Below the pieces are notes generated by a model. It had not been told where the DNA came from. It saw nothing but the letters and a program-made list of their open reading frames with translations, and searched no databases. Both the position numbers and the translations under genes were made by a program. Source: an uncultured Pseudomonadota bacterium (GTDB lineage: Bacteria; Pseudomonadota; Gammaproteobacteria; Steroidobacterales; Steroidobacteraceae). Taken from it: a stretch of 64,000 nt of DNA. The stretch covers positions 150,406 to 214,405 of the forward strand of contig CAIKZZ010000001.1 of NCBI GenBank assembly GCA_903832085.1, given 5' to 3'. Shown here piece by piece: positions 22,971 to 33,171 of the stretch (the stretch's first letter is position 1; every line of letters starts with the position of its first letter).

Positions 22971-24528
22971 TCTCACCATCGCGGCCTCAGGTCTACGCTC
23001 ACGGTGGCTGCTCGCCGCAGCCACAGTGCTTGCAACAATTTTGTATGCAGTGGATTCGACAATCGTCAATGTCGCACTGCCGCATATGCAAGGCAGTTTG
23101 CAGGCGACGCAAGATCAAGCTGCTTGGATAGTGACCGGATACATTGTTGTAGGTGCCATTGCCACACCACTGACGGGTTGGCTAGGCGCCCGGTTTGGCC
23201 TACGGCCGGTGCTGTTGGTCTCAATCGCTGGGTTTACCGTAGGCTCAATACTCTGCGGCCTCGCCAGCGATTTGGGTCAAATGGTTGCGTTTCGCATGAT
23301 ACAAGGCGCCTTCGGAGCGGCCCTTGTACCGCTTTCCCAAGTAGTACTCCTACAGGAGTTCCCTCGCTCGAGCCATGGCCGTGTAATGGCTTTATGGGGT
23401 ATCGGTGTAATGGTTGGCCCCATTCTTGGGCCCACGCTGGGCGGGTGGCTCACGGAATCCTTTTCATGGCGTTGGGCCTTTTACATAAACCTACCAATCG
23501 GCGCAATCGCGTGGCTTGCGCTGATGGCCGCAATGCCCAAGAGCAAACCACAGGGGCATCGCCCATTTGACTTGAAGGGCTTTCTATTTCTGTCTCTTTC
23601 GGTTGGACTATTCCAATTAATGTTGGACCGCGGTGAAACAAAGGACTGGTTTCAATCTGGCGAAATCATGGCAGAAGCTCTCTTCGCTGGACTATTTCTG
23701 TACATGTTTATCGTTCACTTGCTGACCGCCAAAAATCCATTTATCGATATCCATCTGTTTCGTGACCGCAATTTTACGATTTCCTTGCTCATTCAGACGG
23801 GCATTGGCGCATTTGTCCTAAGTCCTAGCGTTCTTTTGCCAAGCTTTCTGCAGCAGCTACAAGGATATACGCCAAGCCAAGCAGGGGCGCTGATGGCTTC
23901 GCGAGGACTCGCCTCAATCGTTGCCATGGTCATCTCGGGCCGTTTGTCGAACCACATTGATCCGCGCAAACTGCTGGTCTTGGGACTCGCGGTCGTTTCA
24001 CTATCCTTATGGTTAATGGCATCCTTTTCGATCGACACTCCAGAAGAACAGTTTGTGCTCGTAGGCCTATTACAGGGTTTTGGTATCCCGCTGGCGTTTC
24101 TCTCAGTTACTTTTGTAGCTTTCGCAACACTTCCTGATAGCAGCCGTACAGAGGCTGGTGTGCTACTCACTCTCGTTCGCAACATAGGCGGATCTGCTGG
24201 CATATCGATGCTTGTCGCTTTAATTGCGCGATCTGCGCAGGTCAATCAAAGCTACCTGGTTGAACATTTCACGTCATATACTACAAGTCGCTGGCAAACT
24301 ATTGGCTCTCCTCCGGGGGCGAATGGAGCCACGTTCGGCATCGTCGCTGAAATCGGTCGTCAAGGACTTGCGATCGCTTATAGCAACGCCTTCAGCATTC
24401 TGGCGGCGGCCACTTTAGCTTCTATTCCACTAGTCTTCTTGCTACGACTATCACGCACAGCACTGCATAGTAAAAATGTCAACGTGTCGACTAAGAGCAA
24501 TAGAACGCTACAATCACAACCCAAGTAG
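22924..24528 (+). CDS. DHA2 family MFS multidrug transporter (EmrB-like)
   Basis: TIVNVALPHMQGSL, LGARFGLRPVLL, 14-TM pattern; true start may be TTG 22948 or 22960. Confidence 0.93.
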   Translation: MTQADIHILIAGLVTNLTIAASGLRSRWLLAAATVLATILYAVDSTIVNVALPHMQGSLQATQDQAAWIVTGYIVVGAIATPLTGWLGARFGLRPVLLVSIAGFTVGSILCGLASDLGQMVAFRMIQGAFGAALVPLSQVVLLQEFPRSSHGRVMALWGIGVMVGPILGPTLGGWLTESFSWRWAFYINLPIGAIAWLALMAAMPKSKPQGHRPFDLKGFLFLSLSVGLFQLMLDRGETKDWFQSGEIMAEALFAGLFLYMFIVHLLTAKNPFIDIHLFRDRNFTISLLIQTGIGAFVLSPSVLLPSFLQQLQGYTPSQAGALMASRGLASIVAMVISGRLSNHIDPRKLLVLGLAVVSLSLWLMASFSIDTPEEQFVLVGLLQGFGIPLAFLSVTFVAFATLPDSSRTEAGVLLTLVRNIGGSAGISMLVALIARSAQVNQSYLVEHFTSYTTSRWQTIGSPPGANGATFGIVAEIGRQGLAIAYSNAFSILAAATLASIPLVFLLRLSRTALHSKNVNVSTKSNRTLQSQPK

Positions 24529-24551
24529 TTACTCATGAAGGCATTTAAGCA

Positions 24552-25256
24552 ATGGGACATCTGACACTGGTTCGCCATGCTCAAGCATCTTTTTTCGGCG
24601 CATCTTACGATCAACTATCAGCGTTAGGTGAAACTCAGGCCACCGCCCTCGGTGACCACTGGGCCAGACACGGCAAGCAGTTCCAACAAGCATTCGTTGG
24701 CCCCCGTAAACGACATCGGCAGACATACGACCTTGTCAGCGCAGCCTATCAACGCCTAGGAGCCGTCTTCCCACAGGCGTCTGAACTGCCAGGGCTGGAC
24801 GAGCATCATGGAGGCACGGTAATCAAGCATGCTCTCGGCCGTACTGACGCGCATACAGACTCGCTCGGTGGTCAGCTTGGTGAGGTCGAAAAAGAGCAGG
24901 CTATTTTAGAGTTTTATCGTCACTATGATCGCGTTATGCGTGAGTGGGCGCAGGGGGTTATTGAAGTCCCAGGCGTCGAGACATGGGCCTCATTCCGGGC
25001 GCGGACCCTCGAGACACTAAACCAACTCTGCAACGACATGGATGGCGGGGGCATTGTGGCCTTCACATCCGGTGGATTTATTGCATCCGCTGCAGGCTGG
25101 TTACTCGGAACTGATGAAGACCGAGTGATTGATTTATCTATTGTTCTTAAAAACACGGCTCAATGTGAAGTTAGTTGGTCGAAGCGACGGCGCAGCCTAG
25201 TGAGCTTTAATCTGTTACCACACCTACCGACAGGTGTAGGGGTCACGTCGGTTTGA
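24552..25256 (+). CDS. Histidine phosphatase family protein
   Basis: LTLVRHAQASF RHA/G motif, LSALGETQA. Confidence 0.85.
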   Translation: MGHLTLVRHAQASFFGASYDQLSALGETQATALGDHWARHGKQFQQAFVGPRKRHRQTYDLVSAAYQRLGAVFPQASELPGLDEHHGGTVIKHALGRTDAHTDSLGGQLGEVEKEQAILEFYRHYDRVMREWAQGVIEVPGVETWASFRARTLETLNQLCNDMDGGGIVAFTSGGFIASAAGWLLGTDEDRVIDLSIVLKNTAQCEVSWSKRRRSLVSFNLLPHLPTGVGVTSV

Positions 25257-26661
25257 TGGTTGCAAGACTACGCGACCACCAAAGATAAAATGGTAGGCCG
25301 GCTGCCATAACCCCGACCCCTGTCAGAGCAAGTCGTGGAGTCGCAACAAATGTGTTTACGATTAACCAAATCGTCACCAGTATGAAAGCGGCAGGAACCA
25401 ATGGGTACCCAAACGCACGATACGGCCGGCTAGCGTTAGGCATTTTTTTGCGAAAGACGAACAATGAGCCGGCACTTAAACCGTAAAAAAGCCAAGCTGC
25501 AAATATTACCGAATCGGTTAACAGATCATAGGATCCTGACAGCGCAAGCACGCTTCCCCAGGCCGCTTGAGCGACGATCGCGCGCACTGGAACACGCGAC
25601 TTTGGAGATACCTGTGCAAGACTTTTGAAAAAGAGTCCTTCGCGCGCCATAGCGAAAGGTATTCTGGAGTTTGCTAACACCGATGCATGCAGGGACCCAA
25701 ATGACGACATCATCAGCGCTACTGCAATAAACGTGACCGCATGCGGGCCCGCAAAGCGCATCAAAACCTCTGTAGCTACCGAAGAACTTGTAGAAATATC
25801 GGCAATTTCAGTAGGATTAAGTACATAGAAATAAGCGATATTGACGATTACGTACAGCAGACCGACTATTAGCGTCCCACCGAAAAAAGCCAGAGGTAGA
25901 TTGCGTGAGGGGTTTTTGATTTCGCCAGCAAGCGGCGTGACGTTATTCCAGCCGTCGTAGGCCCAAAGTGCGCCGAGCATCGCTGCACCAAAGCCAGCAA
26001 TACCGCCGCGCGCCGTTTCGGCAACGCCCTCGCAGCGACCCCCAATTAGAGGCGCTGTGAAATGTGAAAATGCGCCCTTTGCAAATACAAATGCACCTAA
26101 TGCAACGGCAGCAACAAGAGCTACTTTGAGTACCGTAAGTACTATGGCGGCACGCCCTCCGGTCACTACTGGACGGCAGTTTACTAGAGCGACAATCCAA
26201 ATCGCGGCCAAAGCGACAACGGTAAGTCCGTTTAAACGCAATGAGACGCCCCTGACGGTTAGTTGAATAACATTCACTTCGAGACCGCCGCCAAAAGCAA
26301 CGTTTAAAAAAATTGCTACACCGACGGCTAAGGCGGCCTGTGAGCCAGCTCGCGCAACCGTAAAAAATGTCCACCCATATAAGAAGCCAGTTAAACGACC
26401 ATAAGCACGACGCAAGAAAACATAGTCGCCACCTGCCTCGGGAATCATTGCTGCAACTTCAGCGTATGAGAAGGTTCCTGCCAGAGACAATAATCCGGCG
26501 GCTATCCATACCAGCAACACGGTAGACGCACTGCCAACATTACAAGTCATGACACGTGTCTTTAGAAAAACGCCTGTACCAATCATATTTGCGACATTAA
26601 TCGCAATTGCGGCCGTCAACCCTAGGCCTCGAACTAATTCATTGCGCGCAACACCAGTCAT
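25243..26661 (-). CDS. APC family amino acid permease
   Basis: 12-TM profile, ANMIGTGVFLKTR, EVAAMIPEAGGDYVFLRRAYGR; start at MTGVARN giving an ATGA overlap with the upstream gene. Confidence 0.9.
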   Translation of the reverse strand: MTGVARNELVRGLGLTAAIAINVANMIGTGVFLKTRVMTCNVGSASTVLLVWIAAGLLSLAGTFSYAEVAAMIPEAGGDYVFLRRAYGRLTGFLYGWTFFTVARAGSQAALAVGVAIFLNVAFGGGLEVNVIQLTVRGVSLRLNGLTVVALAAIWIVALVNCRPVVTGGRAAIVLTVLKVALVAAVALGAFVFAKGAFSHFTAPLIGGRCEGVAETARGGIAGFGAAMLGALWAYDGWNNVTPLAGEIKNPSRNLPLAFFGGTLIVGLLYVIVNIAYFYVLNPTEIADISTSSSVATEVLMRFAGPHAVTFIAVALMMSSFGSLHASVLANSRIPFAMAREGLFFKSLAQVSPKSRVPVRAIVAQAAWGSVLALSGSYDLLTDSVIFAAWLFYGLSAGSLFVFRKKMPNASRPYRAFGYPLVPAAFILVTIWLIVNTFVATPRLALTGVGVMAAGLPFYLWWSRSLATIKPT

Positions 26662-27335
26662 GATGTAGTTTTTCCTATGGGCAGAAGTCGCTGCCTTGCC
26701 AGATCGATAGAAAGGCGCTGACACTCATCGGTAGAGATCGCTTTGAGGCCGCCCGATGGGGTCGCACTTTCAATACCACTCTCGGTGACCACAAAGTCCA
26801 TCAAAATGTCGTGGGCCTGTGGGTATGTGGTAGGAACACGCGATAACTCAAACGCATGCGCAATCGTAATAGGACGTGGGTTTAGCGCCGCAAGTGTTCG
26901 GTCGAAAAACCCACCCCCATATCCGAGACGGTCGCCAGCACGCCCAATACCTACAGGCGGTACGAGTAAGACGTCCGGCCGGATGGGGAAATGCTTCGTC
27001 GGTATTGGAATCCCGTAGGCACCAGCCTCCATTGTATCTCCTGGGACCCACTGCAGAAATTCCAGTGGCTGGCCCTTCGCAACGACCACTGGTACAGCCA
27101 ACCTGACACCAATGGAGTGCAACCGGGCTGCATACGGGCGCGCGTCAAACTCAGCCTGGAAGGGCCAACAGAAAGCGACTACCCAGGGATATTCGAAACG
27201 AAAGGCTGCAAAAAGAGTGGCCTCAATTGCCGCACTCCAGCGCGCCCTATCCTCAGGGGTCGCAGCTTGCCGTATCTCGAGTAAGCGCTGACGCTGCGCT
27301 TTACGCCACTCTGCAAGTTCCGGAGTCAACGACAT
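26658..27335 (-). CDS. ygfA: 5-formyltetrahydrofolate cyclo-ligase
   Basis: VLLVPPVGIGRAGDRLGYGGGFFDRTLA signature. Confidence 0.93.
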   Translation of the reverse strand: MSLTPELAEWRKAQRQRLLEIRQAATPEDRARWSAAIEATLFAAFRFEYPWVVAFCWPFQAEFDARPYAARLHSIGVRLAVPVVVAKGQPLEFLQWVPGDTMEAGAYGIPIPTKHFPIRPDVLLVPPVGIGRAGDRLGYGGGFFDRTLAALNPRPITIAHAFELSRVPTTYPQAHDILMDFVVTESGIESATPSGGLKAISTDECQRLSIDLARQRLLPIGKTTS

Positions 27336-27378
27336 AGGCTACCTCAGATCACCATACTAGCGGCGCGTACGCAGCCTG

Positions 27379-29880
27379 TCAGTGCCCACGTAGGGCCATG
27401 GAAGGCGGGCTAGACACTACAGACCGAGTTGCGAGCAGCCCAATCATTCCAACGAGCAAGCCACCGCCACCACCGCCTAAAATCCACAAAGCCCCGCTGA
27501 AATGATAGGCAACGCCTAGTAAGTGCTTGGCAATGAACCAACCTGCAATACCTGCAGCGCCGGCTGCGAGTACCCCAGCTAAGGCTCCAATCACTGCAAA
27601 CTCAACTGCCACGGCCGTCAGTAATGTCCGCCTGCTGGCTCCTAGTGCTCTAACAATCGCCGCCTCATATAGGCGCGCATCACGACTGCCTTCCAAGGCA
27701 CTAAGCAACACCATCACTCCTGCCAAAACCGTGAACACGAAAACGTATTGCACCGCTAGCGCCGCGCGCTCCATCAATCCGCGAATTTGGTCAACGATTT
27801 TACCCACATCCAAAACGGTAATATTTGGGAATGCACGGGCAACATGACTGAGCCCCTTACGCCCCTCATGCGTCACATAAAAGCTCGTCATAAATGTGCC
27901 GGTCATCGAATCAAGCACGCCGGGCGGAAAGACCAGAAAGAAGTTTGGTCTAAAACCATCCCAACGCACCTTACGAATGCTGGTGACTGGCGCATTGACC
28001 GTTTCGCCCGCCACATCAAATGTCAGGACATCGTTTAATTTAAGCCCTAGCTCATCCTTGAACTCCGTTGCCACTGATACTTGGGGGGAGCTCTGCGAAT
28101 TGTCGTTCCACCATGCCCCAGCAGTCACCTGATTATCCAGAGGTAGTTTAGAAGACCAGCTCAGATTTTGCTCACGCTCGACAAACGCGCGGCCACGCTC
28201 AGTGAGTGCACGCGGCTGACTTTGCATCGAAATACCATTGATTGCAACGAGCCGCGCTCGTACCCACGGAGCATAGGCCGGTAACGAAACTCCATAAGAT
28301 GCAAGCATTTCGTTTAGGGGCGTGATTTGTGTTTCTGAAATATTGAAAAGGAAGTGATTTGGGGTGTCCCTCGGCAGACTACGCTGCCAATCGCTCACAA
28401 GTTCACCACGAATCACTGAGAGTAATAAGAGCGCTGCGAAACCAAGGCCGAATGCTGCAATATGAACAACGCTTTCGCCACCACGCCGCCCGATGTTACT
28501 AATCCCGTACCGCCAGGCAACTCCTGCGACGCCGCGGACTTTGGTTGTCATCCTCACGAACAATGTACCTGCCAATCCAAAGATGACTGCCACACAAAAT
28601 AGGCCACATAGGGCATATCCGATTAAGAGCCAGTCGCGCACAAGCAGATAAGACACTACAGAAAACGCCAGCAAAGGCGAAGAATAATTAATTAAGCTGC
28701 TTAAAGGGGCAGGTTCCAATGTTTGGCGCAGTACTCGCGCCGGTGGTGTGTTTCGCAAGCGCAAGAGTGGCGGCAGCGCAAACCCGAGCAGCGTAATCAA
28801 TGCTACCGCAAGCCCAAGCCCAGCAGTTGCCACCCGGGGCGGTGGCATCGAGGTCGGGATCAAATCCTGCATGAGCCACATGAGACCACTTTGAGCCATC
28901 CATCCAAACACGATTCCGACGATCGCTCCAATGAACGCAGTCACAAATAGTTGCAGGGCTGTGACATAAAACACAAACCGTTGAGTCGCTCCCAGAGACT
29001 TCATAAGTGCAATCGTACTCATTTGACGCTGCGAGTAGCGTCGTGCAGTTAATGCAACTGCTATCGCTGCAAGTAACAGCGTTGACAGAGAAGCTAATTG
29101 GAGAAAGCGGGTGGCGCGCTCAAGTGTGCGCTGCAGCTGTTCGCTAGACTCACTGACGGCAACCAACCGTTCAGATGCACTCTTGTATGTGTGCAACCAG
29201 GTCTGAAATTGTGCGATGTCATGTGCGGCTCCAGCATAAAGCAGCGTCCAGGTCGCACGACTCCCATCAAGTAGCAAGTGAGTATTTGGAATGTCGCTCT
29301 CAGCGAGCAAGAGAGTTGGCGCAAGAGCTGAAAACATGGTGCCTTGATCAGGTCTATAGGCCAAGACATGTGTGATCCGGACGCTAAGACTACCAACGCG
29401 AATGGAAGCGCCTAGCGGAATCCCAAGCAAACCCAGTATCCGAGCATCGGCCCATGCTTCACCTGGCTGGGGTAGCTCCATAGTGGCGATTCCAAGCCCT
29501 TCCAAGTCATTGGCGATACGCAAAGTGCCACGCAATGGATAGCCGTCACTGACACCAACGATGCTCGTGAGCTGACTGGTTTCGCCATTAAATAAAACTG
29601 TTGAAAAACTTGTCGTACGAGCTACACGAAGTCCTAGCTCGTGCGCTTTGGCTGTGTAGCTATTGTTAATCTCTAATGGACGACCAGATTCAAGGCGCAG
29701 ATCTGCCGCCAAGACCTCTGCTGCTTGCTGCATAAATGCATCAGAGACACGTGATGTAAAAAAAGCGACAGCAGTCACAGCTGTGACTGCCACTACGATG
29801 GCTGCAAAGAGAATCTTAAGTTCACCAGCACGGGCTTCGCGCCCGAGCGCTTTGAGAGCAAAAACCACCATTGGTATCAC
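27379..29880 (-). CDS. ABC transporter permease (YbbP/FtsX type)
   Basis: Two FtsX-like TM blocks; ALMKSLGATQRFVFYV, IVRALGASRRTLL; adjacent to YbbA-like ATPase and TesA-like esterase. Confidence 0.92.
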   Translation of the reverse strand: MIPMVVFALKALGREARAGELKILFAAIVVAVTAVTAVAFFTSRVSDAFMQQAAEVLAADLRLESGRPLEINNSYTAKAHELGLRVARTTSFSTVLFNGETSQLTSIVGVSDGYPLRGTLRIANDLEGLGIATMELPQPGEAWADARILGLLGIPLGASIRVGSLSVRITHVLAYRPDQGTMFSALAPTLLLAESDIPNTHLLLDGSRATWTLLYAGAAHDIAQFQTWLHTYKSASERLVAVSESSEQLQRTLERATRFLQLASLSTLLLAAIAVALTARRYSQRQMSTIALMKSLGATQRFVFYVTALQLFVTAFIGAIVGIVFGWMAQSGLMWLMQDLIPTSMPPPRVATAGLGLAVALITLLGFALPPLLRLRNTPPARVLRQTLEPAPLSSLINYSSPLLAFSVVSYLLVRDWLLIGYALCGLFCVAVIFGLAGTLFVRMTTKVRGVAGVAWRYGISNIGRRGGESVVHIAAFGLGFAALLLLSVIRGELVSDWQRSLPRDTPNHFLFNISETQITPLNEMLASYGVSLPAYAPWVRARLVAINGISMQSQPRALTERGRAFVEREQNLSWSSKLPLDNQVTAGAWWNDNSQSSPQVSVATEFKDELGLKLNDVLTFDVAGETVNAPVTSIRKVRWDGFRPNFFLVFPPGVLDSMTGTFMTSFYVTHEGRKGLSHVARAFPNITVLDVGKIVDQIRGLMERAALAVQYVFVFTVLAGVMVLLSALEGSRDARLYEAAIVRALGASRRTLLTAVAVEFAVIGALAGVLAAGAAGIAGWFIAKHLLGVAYHFSGALWILGGGGGGLLVGMIGLLATRSVVSSPPSMALRGH

Positions 29881-30557
29881 CGTAACCTCAGATCGCTCAG
29901 CAAATGCCCAGAGTCGAGCTCAATGAGACGCTTGCAGCGCTGAGCAACACTACGATCGTGCGTGACGAGCACAAGCGTCGTGTTTGTGGACTCGTTGAGA
30001 CTAAAAAGCAGGTCGGCTATCTTAGATCCTGTGGTGGTATCCAGGTTTCCAGTTGGCTCATCTGCAAACAAGATCACTGGTTTATTGACGAAAGCACGTG
30101 CAATCGCGACACGTTGCTGCTCACCCCCAGACAGCTGGCTCGGATAATGGTTTGCACGAGCCTCTAAGCCGACAGCACTTAAAGCCGCACGGGCTTTCGC
30201 TTTCGCACCCGTGACGGCAGTGAGCTCTAGCGGCAGCATGACATTCTCAAGTGCCGTTAGAGACTGCACTAGATGAAATGCTTGGAAAACAAAACCAACG
30301 CTGCGTGAACGAACGGCGGCACGGCCATCCTCATCAAGCCCTGTTATCTCTTGGCCATCCAACCAGACCTGCCCGCTAGAGGGCGTGTCGAGACCTGCCA
30401 AAATGGCAAGTAGAGTTGACTTGCCAGCACCTGAAGCCCCAACGACGGCCACTGAATCACCGCCGTTCATGGCGAAACTAATATCGTGCACAATGGTCAG
30501 GACGCCTTCTGGGCTGCTAACCTGCTTGCTGACTTTACGCGCCTCAAGTACCGTCAC
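29877..30557 (-). CDS. ABC transporter ATP-binding protein (YbbA type)
   Basis: GASGAGKSTLL, LSGGEQQRVAIARA, ILFADEPTGNLD. Confidence 0.94.
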   Translation of the reverse strand: MTVLEARKVSKQVSSPEGVLTIVHDISFAMNGGDSVAVVGASGAGKSTLLAILAGLDTPSSGQVWLDGQEITGLDEDGRAAVRSRSVGFVFQAFHLVQSLTALENVMLPLELTAVTGAKAKARAALSAVGLEARANHYPSQLSGGEQQRVAIARAFVNKPVILFADEPTGNLDTTTGSKIADLLFSLNESTNTTLVLVTHDRSVAQRCKRLIELDSGHLLSDLRLR

Positions 30558-30571
30558 AGGTATCCTCTCCA

Positions 30572-31306
30572 GTGATGCTGAATGTGTACAAGCTCTGTTC
30601 CCTAAGTTTATCGCACAGTGTGCCTACGCGGCTCCGTACCCGTCTGAGCACGCTGATAGCTTCGTTTACGTTCGTTGCCATCGGCACCATTGTTGCCGCG
30701 CCAGTTCATGCGGGCACGCACGTGGTCGGCGTTTCCACGGCCGAAAAGAGTATTTTAGTTCTCGGTGACTCATTGAGCGCAGGTTACGGCATTCAACCAA
30801 CCCAAGGTTGGGTCTTCTTGCTTTCAAAAGCGCTAGCCAGTCAAGGATACGACTACGAGGTAACCAATGCCAGCGTTAGCGGCGAGACGACTGGGGGTGG
30901 TAGTAATCGCGTTGCTCACCTGCTTGCGCTGCATCACCCGCAGATCGTCATTATTGAACTCGGCGCTAATGACGGCTTGCGTGGCTTACCACTCTCAGAG
31001 ATTGAAAGTAATCTGCTGCTAATAGTGGCGCGCTGCCAAGAGCAGAAGTCGCAACCACTTCTAATAGGAATGCGATTACCCCAGAACTATGGGCCAGAGT
31101 ACACGACGCGCTTTGCGGAGATATTTCCTAAAGTTGCGCGGGCGAGCCATGTTCCGCTAGTCGCCTTTTTACTGGAAAAAGTCGCTAGCGACATGAGTAC
31201 TTTCCAAGCAGATGGACTGCACCCTATTGCAAGCGTACAAAGTAAGTTGCTTGACACAGTCTGGCCATCTCTAGTGCCGCTGCTGCGTAAGGCGAGTAAC
31301 AAATAA
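30572..31306 (+). CDS. tesA: Arylesterase / lysophospholipase L1-like (TesA type)
   Basis: ILVLGDSLSAGYGI (GDSL), IELGANDGLRG, DGLHP. Confidence 0.92.
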   Translation: MMLNVYKLCSLSLSHSVPTRLRTRLSTLIASFTFVAIGTIVAAPVHAGTHVVGVSTAEKSILVLGDSLSAGYGIQPTQGWVFLLSKALASQGYDYEVTNASVSGETTGGGSNRVAHLLALHHPQIVIIELGANDGLRGLPLSEIESNLLLIVARCQEQKSQPLLIGMRLPQNYGPEYTTRFAEIFPKVARASHVPLVAFLLEKVASDMSTFQADGLHPIASVQSKLLDTVWPSLVPLLRKASNK

Positions 31307-31327
31307 TAAGTAGCAGGTGTCGCACCA

Positions 31328-33076
31328 ATGGGGTTCCATCAGTTTCGATTGTTCACGCAGCGTCGTTTCCTGCCGTTCTTTTGCACACAGGCATTTGGTG
31401 CTTTTAATGACAATGTCTATAAAAATTCATTATTAATCATCGTCACTTTCAATGCGACCGCATATAGTGGCGTTGATCCAGCGTTGCTCGCTAATCTTGG
31501 CAATGGCTTATTTATTCTTCCGTATGTCATCTTTTCAGGCGTTGCCGGTGAGATCGCAGACCGGTTTGATAGAGCCTTGCTTATGCGGGCAGTCAAGTGG
31601 TGCGAGTGCTTTATTATGGTTATCGCTGGTTGTGGCTTTATGCAGCACAATATTGTTCTGTTGCTAGGCGCGCTGTTCTTAATGGGCGCGCATTCGACTT
31701 TCTTTGCCCCAGCAAAATACGGTCTGTTACCAGATGTTCTTGCTGGTAACGAACTAGTGGGTGGCAATGCCTTGCTCGAGATGGGAACGTTTGTTGCAAT
31801 TCTGCTTGGGACTCTCGTTGCAGGACTGCTGTCGGCACAAGGTAATTTTGTGTTGCTCGTTTATTATATGTTGGGTTTTGCAATTATTGGACTAGTGTCC
31901 AGCTTGTTTGTGCCCCGACTGGCGCCCGCAGCACCACATTTGCAGATTGACTGGAACCTGGTGCGCTCCTCCATCCGGAATCTGAGAGCTGCGCAAATGG
32001 ATAGAGTAATTTTTGTAGCGGTGCTTGGCATATCGTGGTTTTGGTTTTATGGGGCAGTGGTGCTAGCGCAGTTACCTCTTTACGCAAAACTTCAGTTGCA
32101 CGGCACACAAAGCGTTGTGACATTGCTGCTTCTTTGCTTTTCGCTCGGCGTCGGCCTTGGCTCGTTGTCATGTGAACGCCTATCAAGGCAGCATCTTGAA
32201 GTGGGCTTAGTTCCGTTTGGAGCGGCAGGGCTCAGCCTATTTGGGATCGACCTCTATTTCGCATCACAGCTACCCAGCGATGTAGTTGCGGTCAGCTGGC
32301 GAGCAATGCTTGAGCAGTCTTGGGGCATACGCATTCTGTGCGACCTTACGCTGATCGGCGTGTCTGGGGGCGTGTACATCGTCCCTCTGTACGCACTTAT
32401 CCAGCAACGTGCACCACGGCAACTGATGGCGCGCATCATCAGCGCGGTCAGTATCTGGAACGCTGTGTTTATGGTGGGTGCTGCGTTACTCGGCGCTTGG
32501 CTGCTTCGGCATGGCTTTACCATCCCTAGCTTATTTTTACTCGTTGGGACTGGGAGTGCGCTAGTTATGCTGGGGTTAAGCTGGCGGCTGCCGATGCTAT
32601 GGCTACGGGCCCTTGTCTGGTTAGTCGGCGTCGGTCCTTGGCGGCCAAGGCTCATTGCCGAATCAGGGGCTGAACTCGCCACGTGTAGCCTGCTAATCGG
32701 CAAAAATTTAAGTTTTGGCGAACTACTCTGCATTGCCGCGACCGTGCAACGTCCGAAAGTCCTGTCGTTGCCTGCTGGGACCTGTTGGGACTCACGGCGT
32801 AGAGGGTTGTTCGGTACGGACGCCCTACCGCTTGCAGCCGATGACCCCAAGACAGGCAGCCCAAACGCAGCACCGTTGCCGAGTCAGTTTGGAGCTATTT
32901 CAAGCGACGTCATGCTCTCGAATATGGTTGAACAGAACCAGTCCACTGCGCTCGCGACGGCTGCCCTATATTCGGCAACAGTAGCCCGTACCAGTGGCTG
33001 CTGGAGCCTCATACTGAGCTCTGTACACCCAATAACCGAGAGTCCGGGGCCCCGTGAGGGGACGCCGAGCGTGTAG
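31328..33076 (+). CDS. LplT/Aas-type MFS transporter with a degenerate C-terminal acyltransferase-like region
   Basis: RRFLPFFCTQAFGAFNDNVYKNSLLI is typical of the MFS part of Aas-like fusions; C-terminal NLSFGELLCIAATVQRP..ALPLAADDP resembles PlsC without its catalytic residues. Confidence 0.85.
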   Translation: MGFHQFRLFTQRRFLPFFCTQAFGAFNDNVYKNSLLIIVTFNATAYSGVDPALLANLGNGLFILPYVIFSGVAGEIADRFDRALLMRAVKWCECFIMVIAGCGFMQHNIVLLLGALFLMGAHSTFFAPAKYGLLPDVLAGNELVGGNALLEMGTFVAILLGTLVAGLLSAQGNFVLLVYYMLGFAIIGLVSSLFVPRLAPAAPHLQIDWNLVRSSIRNLRAAQMDRVIFVAVLGISWFWFYGAVVLAQLPLYAKLQLHGTQSVVTLLLLCFSLGVGLGSLSCERLSRQHLEVGLVPFGAAGLSLFGIDLYFASQLPSDVVAVSWRAMLEQSWGIRILCDLTLIGVSGGVYIVPLYALIQQRAPRQLMARIISAVSIWNAVFMVGAALLGAWLLRHGFTIPSLFLLVGTGSALVMLGLSWRLPMLWLRALVWLVGVGPWRPRLIAESGAELATCSLLIGKNLSFGELLCIAATVQRPKVLSLPAGTCWDSRRRGLFGTDALPLAADDPKTGSPNAAPLPSQFGAISSDVMLSNMVEQNQSTALATAALYSATVARTSGCWSLILSSVHPITESPGPREGTPSV

Positions 33077-33171
33077 CGACACTGTAGGATAGACAGCATT
33101 CGGCTTGCCGGCGGCCGCAGACTTTGCGGCAGTGCAACAAAATATTCGGCGCTCGGCCAAGAGAGGATGGT

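Noticed and set aside
27336-27378. Expected 6S RNA (ssrS) next to 5-formyltetrahydrofolate cyclo-ligase
   Set aside because: In many gammaproteobacteria ssrS lies upstream of ygfA, but only about 43 bp separate ygfA from the ABC permease gene, so 6S RNA cannot be here.
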